DNA of 64,000 nucleotides from Neophaeococcomyces mojaviensis (Eukaryota; Ascomycota; Eurotiomycetes; Chaetothyriales). This document shows positions 32,777 through 45,375 of the stretch, one piece after another (within the stretch, counting starts at the first letter, position 1; each line of letters begins with the position of its first letter). Under the pieces are notes generated by a model, which had not been told where the DNA came from, ran no database searches, and saw only the letters and a list, made by a program, of their open reading frames with translations. The position numbers and the translations under genes were made by a program. The DNA lies in contig JAPDRQ010000014.1 of assembly GCA_030247915.1 (NCBI GenBank), positions 62,001-126,000 on the forward strand, in the 5' to 3' direction.

Positions 32777-35404
32777 GGTGGCTTAGTGACTATGTAAGTC
32801 TGGAAAGCTGTATCTGAACAGAGGATTCGTGACTAGAAGTGTACCAAAACTTGAAGAGGTTAAGAGAAAAGTGCTTGTGGTATGGGAACTGAGGGCGAAA
32901 GTGGTAGAGTATAAATATTCCTGAAATGAAAGACTAACTCGACAGCCATCGTTCTCTGGATATGGGGTGCTTATTACTCCGCTTCTTGTGTCAATATGTG
33001 TGGACGGAAGCTTGGAACAGAAGGCTCAAGGTGGAGCCTACGAGAGTTGACCACGGTTTGCAATTCCTAGTATATAGTGAAGTTCTTAGCGAGTTCACGC
33101 GTCAGGGTCTGAAACACAACGAATATCTATACGTAAGTGGAATCTGCAAAAAGACAAATAAGGATACGGCAGCGGGACAACATGAGGAGGAAGCTCGATT
33201 GCACCAGTTGAATGTATTCGAGCTGACGGGAAACAGGCCTGTAGCGAGGTACAGTGGTCCAAAATGAACGTTGAACCTGTTCACAACCTTGAGCTGACTG
33301 CAGGAATATCACACTCTGCTGGTATTATTGGCTGGGTTATCTCTTTCCCAAAGTCCAGAACCTTCGTGCACAATAGCTCCACCACTATGACTTCCACAAG
33401 ATGTCGTGGTTCTGATGTCGGCGGTACATTTCGACAGTATAGTCCAAACAAGATCAACGCTCCTCCTATCTAGACTCTGGCTAGACATTCTTTTGAAACA
33501 GGCTGTAGGTAGCTTTGCAATGCCTACAGGGAAATTTGGTATTCCTAAATGAACAAGCAACTGTCCTTTCTCACCTTAATTCTGAATATTTGTGACTGGA
33601 ACAGCTCAGTATTGGGCATTGAATAATGCAATCGCTCACGCTATGGTAATACTTTGCTGTTGAGAAACGACTCCAACTACATAGTGCGATCAGGACCTTG
33701 CGTCAAGCTAAACCTGTTTAAAGAAAAGTTTCTATCCAGTTACCTACAGCTTCCCAAAATGGATCAACTGTTCCGCGCTGCAGTATCAAGCCACATTCTC
33801 GCTCAGCCACAATGCGGAGAACATAAGGCTCGGAAGTCGTTCTCGCTGACACTTAGATCGCGATCTGCACTGGCAGCCACATTGGCATGGTTCAGATGGA
33901 GATACTCGCATCGCCCATTTTGCCGAACGACGACTAAGTGGAATTCATCAAGGTGCTTTACGTACACTTCTCCACAGAGAACCTCGAACCGGATCTCTTT
34001 TACTACATGACATTGCCAACACAACTCTATGGATTGACGCAACTGCAGGGTCTATACTGCCTGGAGGAGTGCTAATACACTTGAGTCTGCGTCTAACTGA
34101 CCTAGAAGAACGCACATCCGCTGGATAAGGTACTGTAAAGATGATTTTTACATCGAAAAGAGCCTAGTAGTGAGATGAAAAGCGATTTTCCAAGGAAACA
34201 GAGGAAGCCGGTCAAGGGACAATTCGAGATGCAGTGGAAAACAGACGAAGCTCGCTAAGCTACCTCAAACGAAAGCCATTGTACCTTCGGTTCGAGAAGC
34301 TTATTTCTTTCGAATCTTATATCCATCTTCTCTCCATTCTCAACTGTCGATGTATGTTGAATCGAAAGCTGTAATAACCGTGCATAGTACATCCTCAATC
34401 GGTACATCTCCACATTAGCTGAAGTCTTAGGTTCACTGTGGCTGGACTGGATCAGATGCAGAGCAGAGAAACATAAACAGAGACTTCCAGCCTGAAACGG
34501 TTCCAATCACTGCAGCGACTCCGAGCTTCAGAGTTTCTAAGAGTTCTTGTTTGAGAATATTGATGGTAATCGTGCCTACGGTCAATCCACTTTTCATGAC
34601 ATAAATGGATCGTTTGAGTGGCGGGAGTTCCCAATTGCTCTTGACTTAGAGCATGCTGTCCTTTGATGAGAAAGTTACCAACACACGGGTTCTTAAGCCG
34701 AGGAACGCGTTGCCCGTAATGCCACACTTTCACCCAGCCAGCTAATACTGGTTTGGGAAGAACTCGTATTCGTTGCATCTGTGGCGTGACGCTAGTGACA
34801 TGCTTTCGTCACTTGCTTTCTGGGAGTGGTCACAATTTTTGCGGCCAGTGTCGGAAACCTTACGCGCGGTCTTGGCATACGTATCAGAATCCCTGCTCCA
34901 GTGGACACCGATTGTAGCTGCCTGATGAGTTTGATTGTGCGAACAACCTCATTTAACCATTTAAACGTGTTTACCGCGCTTTCAAGTGTAAGAACGGACG
35001 GAATGTCTTTGAAACTTCCCGGTCGATTCAACCTTTGCTAACATTATTCTCGTGAACATTGGCGCGTTAATGCCATACAAATCAAGGTCTTGATGCTGGC
35101 GAGAAACATATTAATGACTCGGTCTCTTTCTAATAACACGTTTCAATCAGCCAGAGTAAATAACAGTCCAGCCATAATGGGTACTTTCCGTGCCAACTTT
35201 ACCAACTATATTAGAAGCTGTCCGACTAGTCTGGATTGTATCTACATCCTTTTAATAGATCGGTTTCGGGAATCGTGTACTATCTAATCATCAGGCGCAT
35301 GGCACGCTTCTGAACTGAATTAGAACCACAAGCTTCTGCCTGGGAACACTGACACACATTTCTAGATGTCGTAAAGAGATATTGAGATCCTCGCTGCTAG
35401 CACC
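32777..35404. other. Gene-free stretch
   Basis: Several short frames (for example 32962-33267 on the plus strand) show no domain, signal peptide or supported splice structure. I see no repeats or RNA genes. Confidence 0.45.
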
Positions 35405-38120
35405 CTAGAAGATAGCACCGGTGTGACCCCCACTAATGACGAAGCCGATGATGAAGATACCAGTCGTATACAACGTACAAATCGTGTATTGTGTCTCGTG
35501 CCAAAATCCCCATTTCCTCCACCGTTGGCCCTTCCAGTATGTTTTCGGCCTCGCGACTCCTGTCTTCTCGTCTCGCTCCAGCAGCTCCTCTCTGTCGGGC
35601 ATCGTTGGTGGGAATAGCATGTACGCAATTGGAACGCAGTACGCGGTGAGGCAAAGAAGCCACAGCATCGGTGGCCAGAAGGCGTGCGTGAGTAGGTAGA
35701 CCAATCGATCATTGGTAGCGGTGTATTGGAAGGCGCGAGAGATGGAGAGTGAGACGGCAGTGAGTGCGAAGCAAACATACGCGACGTGAAAATAGCAGTC
35801 GCAGCCCCAGAGCATAGTGATGATGCGGCGGTGCAGCGGGGCGCGACGGGAGATGTCGCGTTCATTAAGCTCGGACTTGAGACTCCCAGAGGAGGAGAAG
35901 GCCATCGGTTTCCCTCCCAGCCAGCTTGGGAGAATGAAAGAACGGAGAATTGTCATGGAATGATACGGAGCCATCCACATCTGTGCTCCCGTGGCGCGTT
36001 GGGCGAGACGATAGCCTGATGGTATGTAGGCTACAAAGTCGTGAGTACGAGTAAGGACCAGATTAATAAAGGCAAGGCGGGTCTGCCACCAGAGTTGATG
36101 AGAGTTGGCATAGGCGACCAGAGTGCGCCCAGAGATAAGGACAATGGGTATCGTGAGGAGAGCGATCTGTAAAAAGATCTTGAAGAAGGCATCAATGGTG
36201 AAGATGAAGCCGGAGAGGCGTTGAAGAAAGGTCATCTTGCCGATGGCAGATCCGTAGAGACAGAATTTGAGTTTGAGTGCTGTCTGGAGGGTCCCAAGTG
36301 TCCATCGCGTACGTTGCTTCAAGTGGCCTGTATAGGTATCAGGCACAGTGCCAAATTGGAGTGCTTCATGGACAAAAGCTGTGCGCCAACCTGCACCAAG
36401 GAGTTTCGACGAGGTGTAAACGTCTTCGGCAAGTGAACCGGTTGGCCAGCCTCCAATACTCTTCAGAGCGCTGCGACGTATGGCATACCCGCTGCCGGTA
36501 CACCAAGCAACTCCATTGGCGTCTTTCGTCGGCTCCATGACGTGCACGAACGCGTCCAGACTCTGTACGAGAGGATCGCTGTTTGGCACGTTGTAGAATG
36601 ATTGTGGAGGACAAACTAGCCCCATCCCAGGATCATCCACCATATGAGCGATGATGCATCGCAACCAGTCAGGCTCAGGTATCATGTCGGCGTCCAAGGC
36701 GGCTATAAACTCACCACCACCTCCCGGCAGAGTCTCTGTCATCTCGGTAGCAGCAATCAGGTTGCCAGCTTTGAAGTGGTGGGGCTTACCCTTCACTTTA
36801 ATTCGAGCATGGTAATAAAGGTAAGGATAGTCGAGACTCAACTCTTCCACAGCAGCACGAAGATCGGGATCGGCGCCATCGTCGCAAACAACGACGCGAA
36901 ACCGGCTTTGGGGATAGTCGACAACACACGCAGCTCGAACCGTGTCCAGAATAACCTCAACATCCTCTTTGCAACATGTCACGAGGACATCTACTGTGGG
37001 CACGACGTTGCCTCGAAGCCTCAACTTGGCTCGCACACGGCCTCGGGCCGCCAATAAGGCATATGAGTTGTGGAAGAAAGCCGGTACTATAATCGTCAGT
37101 TGAGTCATGAAAGATTGGTAGGAACGTACTAGCAACCATGAGTTCAGAGCAGATGAAGATCCAGGCCATGACGTAAGTGCGGTGATACTTCTGTTGCGCC
37201 GAAACGGTACAGAATATCCTGTAGCCGAAATAGGCAAAATACGAGCCCATAGCTAAAAATGTTGCCAGCGGCGCCAAACGGAAAACACGTCGGCGCCAGG
37301 AGGCAAGAAGATCAACATCATCGTGCTCGTTGATCTTGTCTAGACTGAACGACCTCGTTACATCGTCCGGGAACTTGATTTGGAAAGTGGTAACGGTAGG
37401 ATGAGGTCGGGGCACTGACACCTTCTTCTCTGGGACGTCATCATTCATCAGTTCGACCTCCCCAGTGTATACCGAAGCTCCGCTGAGGGTGCTGACGAAC
37501 GATTGGGTTCTGACGCGATAGTGAACACTCTGAGGTTGCCAGGTAGCAGTCCCAGTAATCGAAGAACCACGGCGCAACCTAACGCCTGACTCGGGCGTAT
37601 GTCTGAGGGATCCGTGTCTTCGCTGGGAGCGCCGAAAGTGTGTAGACGTACGGGATAGCCTCTGTCGATTCGTCTGCTCTGAATCAGTCCTCTGTGTTTG
37701 AGCAACGCTAGTGGTCAGAAAACTTGTGTCTTGCAGGTTTACATGAGGTGCTTCTGCCACTGGCAGCTTGTGATACAGTGGCGGACTGCCTGACTGCTCA
37801 GGACTCGTGGAGAGTGCCTGTTGCTCCCAAGGTTCGTTGCGAGAAGCAGACCTCGTCAATGGGTCGACACAAGAGACGGCTCTAGCCAGGGCCACCTCCG
37901 ATTCATGTTCCTCGCTGATCACCTGGTTAGAGACTTGTGTTCGCCATTCAACTTCTTGGAAACCAGTAGAGGCGACGCAGGGTCGACTAGGCACGCTGTC
38001 AGGGGTCTCGAAGAGATCGTCGATTTGTGCGATTCTTGTAGGAGGAGGTATGATCTCTGGCTCCGCCTCAGACCAGCGTCGCTCATGTTCTTCGTAGATG
38101 CGATGCGCTAAAGATTGCAT
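35405..38120 (-). CDS. Cellulose-synthase-like GT2 glycosyltransferase, two exons
   Basis: Exons 38120-37130 and 37086-35405 join in phase across a 43-bp intron (GTACGT donor, TTATAG acceptor), giving about 890 residues from ATG at 38120. Residues 1-240 are disordered and Ser/Arg-rich. Two membrane helices follow (RLAPLATFLAMGSYFAYFGY and the next). The catalytic domain has CDDGADP near 397, the D-x-D box ALDADM near 461, TGSGYAIRR, SLAEDVY near 550 and QRTRWTLG near 588. These are the D, DxD, ED and Q-x-x-RW motifs of processive GT2 enzymes. At least four membrane helices then follow. The enzyme would add sugars to a cell-wall polysaccharide at the plasma membrane. Relatives include fungal CelA/Tft1-like mixed-linkage glucan synthases; the product is not determined here. 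All motifs are intact. Confidence 0.9.
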
Positions 38121-38722
38121 CGCTGCGAAATAGACCAAAAGATTTGAAAGAATAAGTCATAGCCTGGGACGAAGCAGTTATATGCCATTAATTCCTGCTG
38201 CGCCCTCCGGAAGAGGACTTTTGCTCGAGCTATAACCCGTGTCCACCTTCCAGCCTGGTTCACTCATCCGTCGTTGTGACACTCCATGCCCACCGAATAG
38301 CGGACCCCGTTTTGCTGGCCGTTTTTCTTGCGATAATTGCAGCTGAGGAGCTAATGATGCCAACCTGTAAATTGTACGTAAAGTGGACATGAGCTAATGC
38401 GGCGTAGTCTTTGGACCCGAGGAACCGGACAAGATCGGTAGATCACAATCAAATATCATTACACCATTTAACGTTGACGTTAATGGTCACAAAGCGTGCG
38501 TTGTGAGGATATGGATAGATTGGGCAGTGGAGACTTAACCCCCAACACGGCTGTACCAAGGTATCAACGGGTAAAATTTATTTCTGGTGATAAAGAGGAG
38601 CATGTGGCATTTTGCCTACCTTTCGTTGACGTCCAGGCTTGCAGAAGGTTCAGATGAGAACGAGTTCTTGGAATTTGCTGATCGGCAGGCTAAGCTTAGC
38701 GTCGCCAACATTAGCCAGCCTG

Positions 38723-38986
38723 CTGGTACCGAGGCGATGGAGGCTCAAAATGGGCGGTCTTTTACTGCACCGTAGGACCACACAGGCTTGATTTCATGCT
38801 GTCTCGCGCCACACTTCGAACAAAAGCTCAAGATTCTTCATACGGTACACGTAGTACCTTAGAGATTCCCATACAGAGTTTTAAGTACAAAAGACGCTCA
38901 AAGCGTTGTACTTGTAGGGAAGTAATCGGTTTTGACTACGGCTCGGTAATCGACCGCCCAGTTTGAACCTCCATCGCCTCAGGTAC
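38723..38986. repeat. Imperfect inverted repeat, about 36-bp arms
   Basis: The arm at 38723-38760 (GGTACCGAGGCGATGGAGG and following) matches the reverse complement of about 38950-38986 with few differences. The arms enclose about 190 bp without coding content. It could be a MITE-like element. Confidence 0.5.
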
Positions 38987-39760
38987 TACTCATATGAGAT
39001 CATCCAGTATGATACATAATTCTGGCATGCTCGGCTTCTAATTGGAACGTTGCCAGTAAGGTTTCGATAGTCCATCCGGCTTTTTCGGTATCACGTCAGT
39101 CATAGTGTATTTTGAGTTCACGTCAACGATCATAAAGAGATACGCTGCGTAGTAGAGTGATTGTTGAGCTGAAATGTTGTGAACGTGAGAGATTGTGACG
39201 TAGCCTGCCATAGGCGCAAAAAATATTGACGTACTGATGGAACCTGTCACCGCCCAAAGAAGGTAGGTACAGACCTGGCAAATGTGCTCGTCAAGGGATC
39301 GCTGAATAGATACATTATAAATGTTCTCATGGTAACTTTTGGCTAAAAGGGGATTCAGGAACTGGTGGAGGGGCATTGTGGCATGCGAATCGGAAGCGAC
39401 TCCCCCGCCTGCGTTAGGGTGATCGAGATCTACATTGCTGGTTATACCTATTGGCGTCTAGTTTCTTAACAAATGGAGAGCAGACCGAACATGCTCTAAC
39501 TTCAAAAGGCTTAATCAAGGTGCAAGCGATCTTCTCAACGCACGCTTTGTGAAAATTAGCGGCTCCACTCTGCGACTTCCACTCCATAGTCATTACATAG
39601 AATTCTAGTCCACGCAGAGAGAATATCGTATTGTACGTTGGATATCGCGATTCAATAGCTCGAGCCTGCAGTGAAGCTGCAGTTTGGGCTTATATAGACA
39701 ATTCGTGGTGTCATAAAACGGCCTGGCCATCGCCAATGCGTCAAAATCACCACCACGCCT
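38987..39760. other. Gene-free stretch
   Basis: A 112-codon minus-strand frame (39038-39376) lacks recognisable features. Nothing else was found between the inverted repeat and the piggyBac remnant. Confidence 0.4.
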
Positions 39761-41587
39761 TCAATAGCGATCTTGCGGCCTGGTGGGCAGGTCATAATGG
39801 TCATGATATGCCCTCCAGCAGCCTCTTGTAATACAGAATGCCTTTCCACACTTCGTACACCAATCGAAGGTGCGCCCACCGCGAGCAGGTGTCATATTGT
39901 TGATGACTCGGCCCAAGGGCGTCGGCCTGGTATACGCTCGCGGTTGACAGCCCCTCCACGAACAGTAGATGCTTTTTGACCTCGCCTGCGGTGTATGGAC
40001 CTCATCTTGCTGGTGAATAAGCCCTTCGATTAGCTTTTCAATGAATAGCTCGTGTCCATCGTCTCGTACGTACGATGGAGGTTGGTAGAGTTCGTGGACA
40101 AGGTAGGCATTGATTTGACACATATCGATCATGAATTCGAGCATTTTCTTGGTCCACTTACGTTGGCCAGCCATTCGAGTAGTCGAATATGATCTGTATC
40201 GGTTAGTAAGGTCAGTTGAGCCCATGTAGGTGTTATAATCAACTGGAATAGCTGGTTAATCGAGATTAAGTCGTGGAAAGCCGTTTTTATGACTTCTGGT
40301 CGCATTTCTTGGTACGTACGATCTGGTAGTATTGATCGTAGAGGTATTGCGGTGTACTGTGCTGATAAAGGACACGATATTTCCCTTTAGATGGTCATTC
40401 CAGACCATGTAGTTGACATTTTGGTGTACTATCTTGCTGGCCAGGCTATTTTCGGCCAGTAAATGTGGGTATTTATACTTGATAGCTAGTAATATAGCTG
40501 GAAAGCCCTTAGAGTTCTTGCGTACGGTACTATAGAGGCCAATATCGAGGCTAATTAATGCCCTAGCTAGCGGTACGTCTGTAAAGGCGTTATCGACGAA
40601 GTATACGTACTTCTGGTCTGGAAATCGTGTCCGTAAGGCCTCACAAAGCTTGTATACTATTGACTTAAGTGGTGGAAGGTGTATTTCAGTTGCGATCTGG
40701 CTAATATAACTGGCCTTACGTGTCCTAGTCGATCTGGTAGTAAGTTTAATACTAATACCTCCTTCTACCCCTTCGATACTAAACTGCCTCGAGGATATAG
40801 TGAAATCGTGGATAGCACCACCGTAGCTAGTTAGAGGATAGATTATAAACCCGCGCTTTACTGGTTTATACGACAGATCGTACGCTTGGTGTGTACGTCC
40901 ATAAAACTTAATCGTACTCTCGTTAACGCAAATATGACTTAAGGGAATTAACAGCTGCTGGAAAGCCTATCGTACGCTGTCTAGGCCATTTTAGATCTTC
41001 CAATACCACGGAGAGTGTTCATTAGGTACTAATCTACTGTTATAGAGACATATAAAGTGTTCAATCATCAGGAAGCGATTGAGACTCAGCCATTTCGTCG
41101 AGGTATTATCCTTGGCCCAGTTCTTCCTAAAATTGGCATTTCTTACTCCAAATTTGGCCATCTCGATACGAACAGCTATCCAGCGCCTGATCTTGATCTC
41201 TAGTATAGGCCTGATCGAACGACCTTACTATTGTTGGCCTTGGATAGCTATATTGGTATGATGAAGCAAGAGGAGGACCACCCGACTAAAAAAGAGTAAG
41301 AACAGTTTAATAGGCGATAACAGGCCACGCGATGGATCAACGAGCCCAAACGATCGATAACGAACTTCCACAGGAGGTATATACTGCGGTAATCCTGCTT
41401 GTAAGTGCTCTTCAACTAGTGCTGCTGTGATATCGTCGATTTTGAGATCTGGGGTCGGATCTGGAGGCGCGTCGCCAGGCACGCCCTGGTTTTCGACAAA
41501 AATTTCATATCGCTGCTGCGCATTGAATTCGGCCATATCGCGTACGAGAGCTATACCATTCGATGCAGAAAGACAAGACGAATACAA
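39761..41587 (-). pseudogene. piggyBac-like element 2, transposase remnant
   Basis: Read on the minus strand, the N-terminal part (41587-41228) ends in LLSPIKLFLLFF and LLHHTNIAI, parallel to copy 1. Around 40930-40750 a degraded DDE core is visible (ICVNESTIKFYGR, AIHDFTISS), where the catalytic Asp is Asn (VDES to VNES). The C-terminal part (40225-39761) is open: STDLTNRYRSY, RKWTKKMLEFMIDMCQINAY, then a cysteine-rich end (YCSWRGC, WCTKCGKAFC, RGCWRAYH) resembling the piggyBac C-terminal zinc-binding domain. Many TAG/TAA codons lie between. The element belongs to the family of 22200-23895, and its 5' non-coding flank also matches. Confidence 0.8.
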
Positions 41588-41840
41588 TGATACTATTGAA
41601 ATGACAATTGGACTACGTGGTGGCTGGCAATTGCAGGTGGAACAATATGGGTCGAACAGCTAGCGTGGTCAATTTGGCTTTGCGCTAATTTTCACAAAGC
41701 GTGCGTTGAGAAGATCCTTCTGTATACCAATAGCCGAGACGGCGGCTCAAGAAGGAGCCTCTGTGACCAGTTCGGCGGGGTTGGTTCAGGTAACGTGAAG
41801 AAGTATATAGTTTCCGATTTACGTAAACTTTTTAACCACG
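41588..41840. other. 5' flank of piggyBac element 2 and intervening DNA
   Basis: Part of this stretch resembles the 5' flank of piggyBac copy 1. No gene was found. Confidence 0.4.
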
Positions 41841-41844
41841 GACA

Positions 41845-42125
41845 AGTCATTACGAGGAAATCAAAGAACACCGCCACCGATATGTGGCTTTCACTGCACC
41901 TGATCAGTTGATGGAGATTGAACAGGCGCTTAAGCAGGCACCAATGGGTCAGGTGGAAAATGCCTCTCATCCATGATCCGGGGGCCTTCACTGCAGAGCG
42001 ACTGGGAGCATGTCACTGACGAGCGATCAGTGGTGTCATTAGCGAGCGACTAAGGATAGCTCCTTGGCGATCAATGAGGACGCTAACGACGAGCGACAGG
42101 AACAGGTCACTGTCGAGCAATCCAT
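41845..42125. repeat. Repeat with ACGAGCGA motifs, left copy (partner 45120-45375)
   Basis: The first 110 bp encode a conserved peptide (YVAFTAPDQLMEIEQALKQA in this copy, with stops in the other). The rest holds four or five degenerate copies of (A)ACGAGCGAC separated by 20-35 bp. Similarity to 45120-45375 covers the whole unit in direct orientation. Confidence 0.7.
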
Positions 42126-42640
42126 GCTGTAATTTGGCAGCGATCTTTACCCTTTCGGGTCTTCAAAAAGATTGATCGACTTGCTAGCCCAGCCAGTGGA
42201 CCATGTGGCGTTGTTGCTTGTGTTGTGGCAACAGCCTCTTCAAAACGCCCTTCTATTGCGATTTCCTTATGCGCTAGCGAGACAGAGAATGTGCGCTAAG
42301 GCGCGGGCAACGGCATCGTAAGACCTTGACATCGCTTGAGTAGGTCACTTCATACTCGTGCAGGCCGTAAAGATCTGAAGACATTCAGGTACAGCAATAC
42401 TAGTCGATATGTGGATAGCACGAATTTTAAACCCTCCATATTTGGGTGCCTTTAGTGTTCGCACGATTCCTGTAGGCCGGACAATTAGAACGTGGCCGGT
42501 GAGTCGGCTACGTGAATGGCCTACTACCAGCCAATCTTCTCAGCTATATCCACAACGATGATTGGGATGAGGAACAGCAAGCAGAAAAGCAGCGCAGCTC
42601 AAGCTTGTGATCGATATAGGCATATAAAGCAAAGACGTAA
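42126..42640. other. Gene-free stretch inside the repeat pair
   Basis: No coding content was recognised. Base composition is still near normal, before the AT-rich block begins at about 42640. Confidence 0.4.
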
Positions 42641-45060
42641 CGGCTACCACTTAAGCCTAACTACCACAAACCGAGCTTAATAGCCCAGACTTTGCTGCCC
42701 TGCTCAACAACGTGTTTTTTAACATCACCCGACCCGCAATAGACCTAATAGAAGGATTATCTCTACATCTATCATATCGACTATAAACACAATCTCTACC
42801 TTAATATCGATCTCGTTTAAGTAAAATATAACTACGGACTCTCTAAACTTTAAGTATCCATAGTTAAACTTCGTCTTCTCCCGCTATTTACTACTACTTT
42901 TCGTCCTTACCTTAATAGGCGCGGTATTTTTAACTACGTCCCTTTAGTATTAATAATACTAGCTAAATAAGAGGGCTTATAGAAACTAACTCGGTCGTAA
43001 TATTAGACCTCTTAGTTAAAAAATATAGTTAATAATTTATTTAATTTAGCCTAGTATATACTAATATATATCGTACTTTTATAATAAAAAAAGTTCGTAA
43101 TAATACTAGTAATACTTTACTTCTATTTTTACTTTATAAATATACTTTATTTTTTCTTATTAAGCTTATAAAGTATCTTATTATCGTTTTTATCTCCTTA
43201 ATTATATAACTCGCGTAGTAGTATATAGCTAGGATTTCCTAGTATTTTATAAACTTTTATACCGCTATAACCGTTTTAAGAAGCGCTTATAGAGCCGAAT
43301 AAAGCGAGTAAAGACGTACTACTATTTATAGTAATTATATATAGTAAATATATACTATAAATTATATTAGATACTAAATCTAAGAGCGACGAGTTATTAT
43401 TATTAATAAGCTAAGCCTTATTACTAAAGTTATTAAAAGGATATAATTAATAACTTATAGTCGATATTATTAAAGAAGTAAGCTTATTAGTATATTTAAA
43501 GCTACCGCTAGTATATTTATTATAGCTATAATATAGCTTTATATTTAAATAAAGGACGTAAATAGTTTTATTATTCTTATTATAGGAATCGTTATTAGAA
43601 GAACTTCTCTTTAGATTATTATAATTAAAATAATTAATCGATATTATTAGCGGTATATAAGATTATTAGTCGTATTAAGGTACTAGCGCGTTAATTACCG
43701 AAGGTAAAGTATAGTTATAACTTAGAGGGGGGTATCCTAAATACAGTCCAGGAGAATAAATTTATTAAAGAGGGTACTATATTAGAGCTAAATAACTATA
43801 TTAAAGTTAACCGCTCGGACCTACTAGGCTAAGTAGCTACTTATAAGTACCGTAAAGTATTAGTAGCGGCGTATATTACTCGTTCTAACCTTATAAATTA
43901 CTTACTTCTACTATTAACGTACGAGCGGTATTCGGCTTATAAAGGGCTAAAGCTAGTACGAAAATAGCCTAAAAGAAGATAGAATAGAAGAGATATTCCT
44001 AATTAAATTAAATATAATTTTAGTAGCGACTATCGGAGAAACTATTATAGCCGAAGTATCGAATCTTTATACTAAGTTAGTATATTATACTACGTAACTT
44101 TTAATATATAGAATACCTTTCTCTTTCTATAATACTTATAAGTAATTATATTATACTATCTTAGGGTCGGAGCTAATTAAGTTAAATAAGCTAGCGGTAA
44201 ATAGTATTTATAAGGCGAATACGAAGAAGGTAAATAATAAGGATCCGCTTATATCGCTTAGTTCTATTAGGCTAATCGAGGTTAAGGGTAGTAATATTAG
44301 TAATACGGGTTCTATAATATAGTATTAATTAGGTTTAACTACGTAATAAGAAAAATAGATCGTATATATAGATAATATGATAAAGAAGGAGAATATAGTT
44401 ATACTTATAGTAGCTAACTTACCTACTATTATAACGGAGGATATACTATAAAAATAGGAGGATATTACCCTTATCTTATAGCGCTTAGCGGTAAATATAA
44501 GCTCCTATTATTATCCCTAGGTATATCGTATTATAAAGGAGATAAATATTATAAATAATCTCCTTAATAGTCTTAGGGACCGTATTCGGACCTTACTAAA
44601 TTAGTTATTTATTTTGTACTCTGAATATTAAGGAAGATAGTTAATAGTTCTCTAATATATACTAGTTATACTACGGATAGGGACGAACCGATATAATTAA
44701 TAGATAACGAGGGATAAAGTAAAACGAACTAACCGGGGGGAAGGAGCGAGGTCTATGCCGCTTTATACTACGGTAGACTCGATTAGACGAAGTAAACGGG
44801 AGAAATAAAGCGACCCTCGAATAAGTAAGGCCGATATATAAACAACAAAGGGCCTACGGCTAACTAGTCGGGGGCTTACCAGATATATAGACCTTATCCC
44901 CACCCATCACTCGAACACTCAAGACCTAGTAAGCATAACTTAAACCTCGACTGCTCGCTTTATAGCAGGTATTAGCGCTGTCCCGCTAAACCTTCTAAGA
45001 CACGCGTACTTATCCTAAGGGCAGAGGCTCGCAAGTCGATAACACGTTGTTGGTTTCCGC
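42640..45060. other. RIP-saturated AT-rich block
   Basis: CpA and TpG are almost absent (for example none on three consecutive 60-base lines at 43801-43980) while CpG and TpA are common. No long open frame exists on either strand. This is the expected end state of RIP on a repeated element. The original element cannot be named from what remains. Confidence 0.85.
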
Positions 45061-45119
45061 CCGGGATAGCGGGGTGAATTAACTTTGAGAGATGGATGGG
45101 GAAGCCATGTGGACAAAGT

Positions 45120-45375
45120 AGTTACAAACAAATTAAGAACACTTACCGCCGATATATGGCTCTTACTATAGCTGATTAGTGGATAGAAATCGAACAGGCG
45201 ATGAAACAGGCACCAATTGGGACGGGGTGCGAAGTGCTATTAATTCGCTAACAAGCGACCGAAGTAGGTCACTAACGAGCGACCAGTAGTACCATTAGCG
45301 AGCAACTAATGATAGCACCTTGGCGGCCAATCATGGGCGCTAGCAACAAGCGACTGGGATAGGTCACTGACGAGC
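45120..45375. repeat. Repeat with ACGAGCGA motifs, right copy
   Basis: Direct-orientation partner of 41845-42125. It carries more C-to-T type changes (a TAG where the left copy has CAG). With its partner it brackets the RIP block. Confidence 0.7.
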
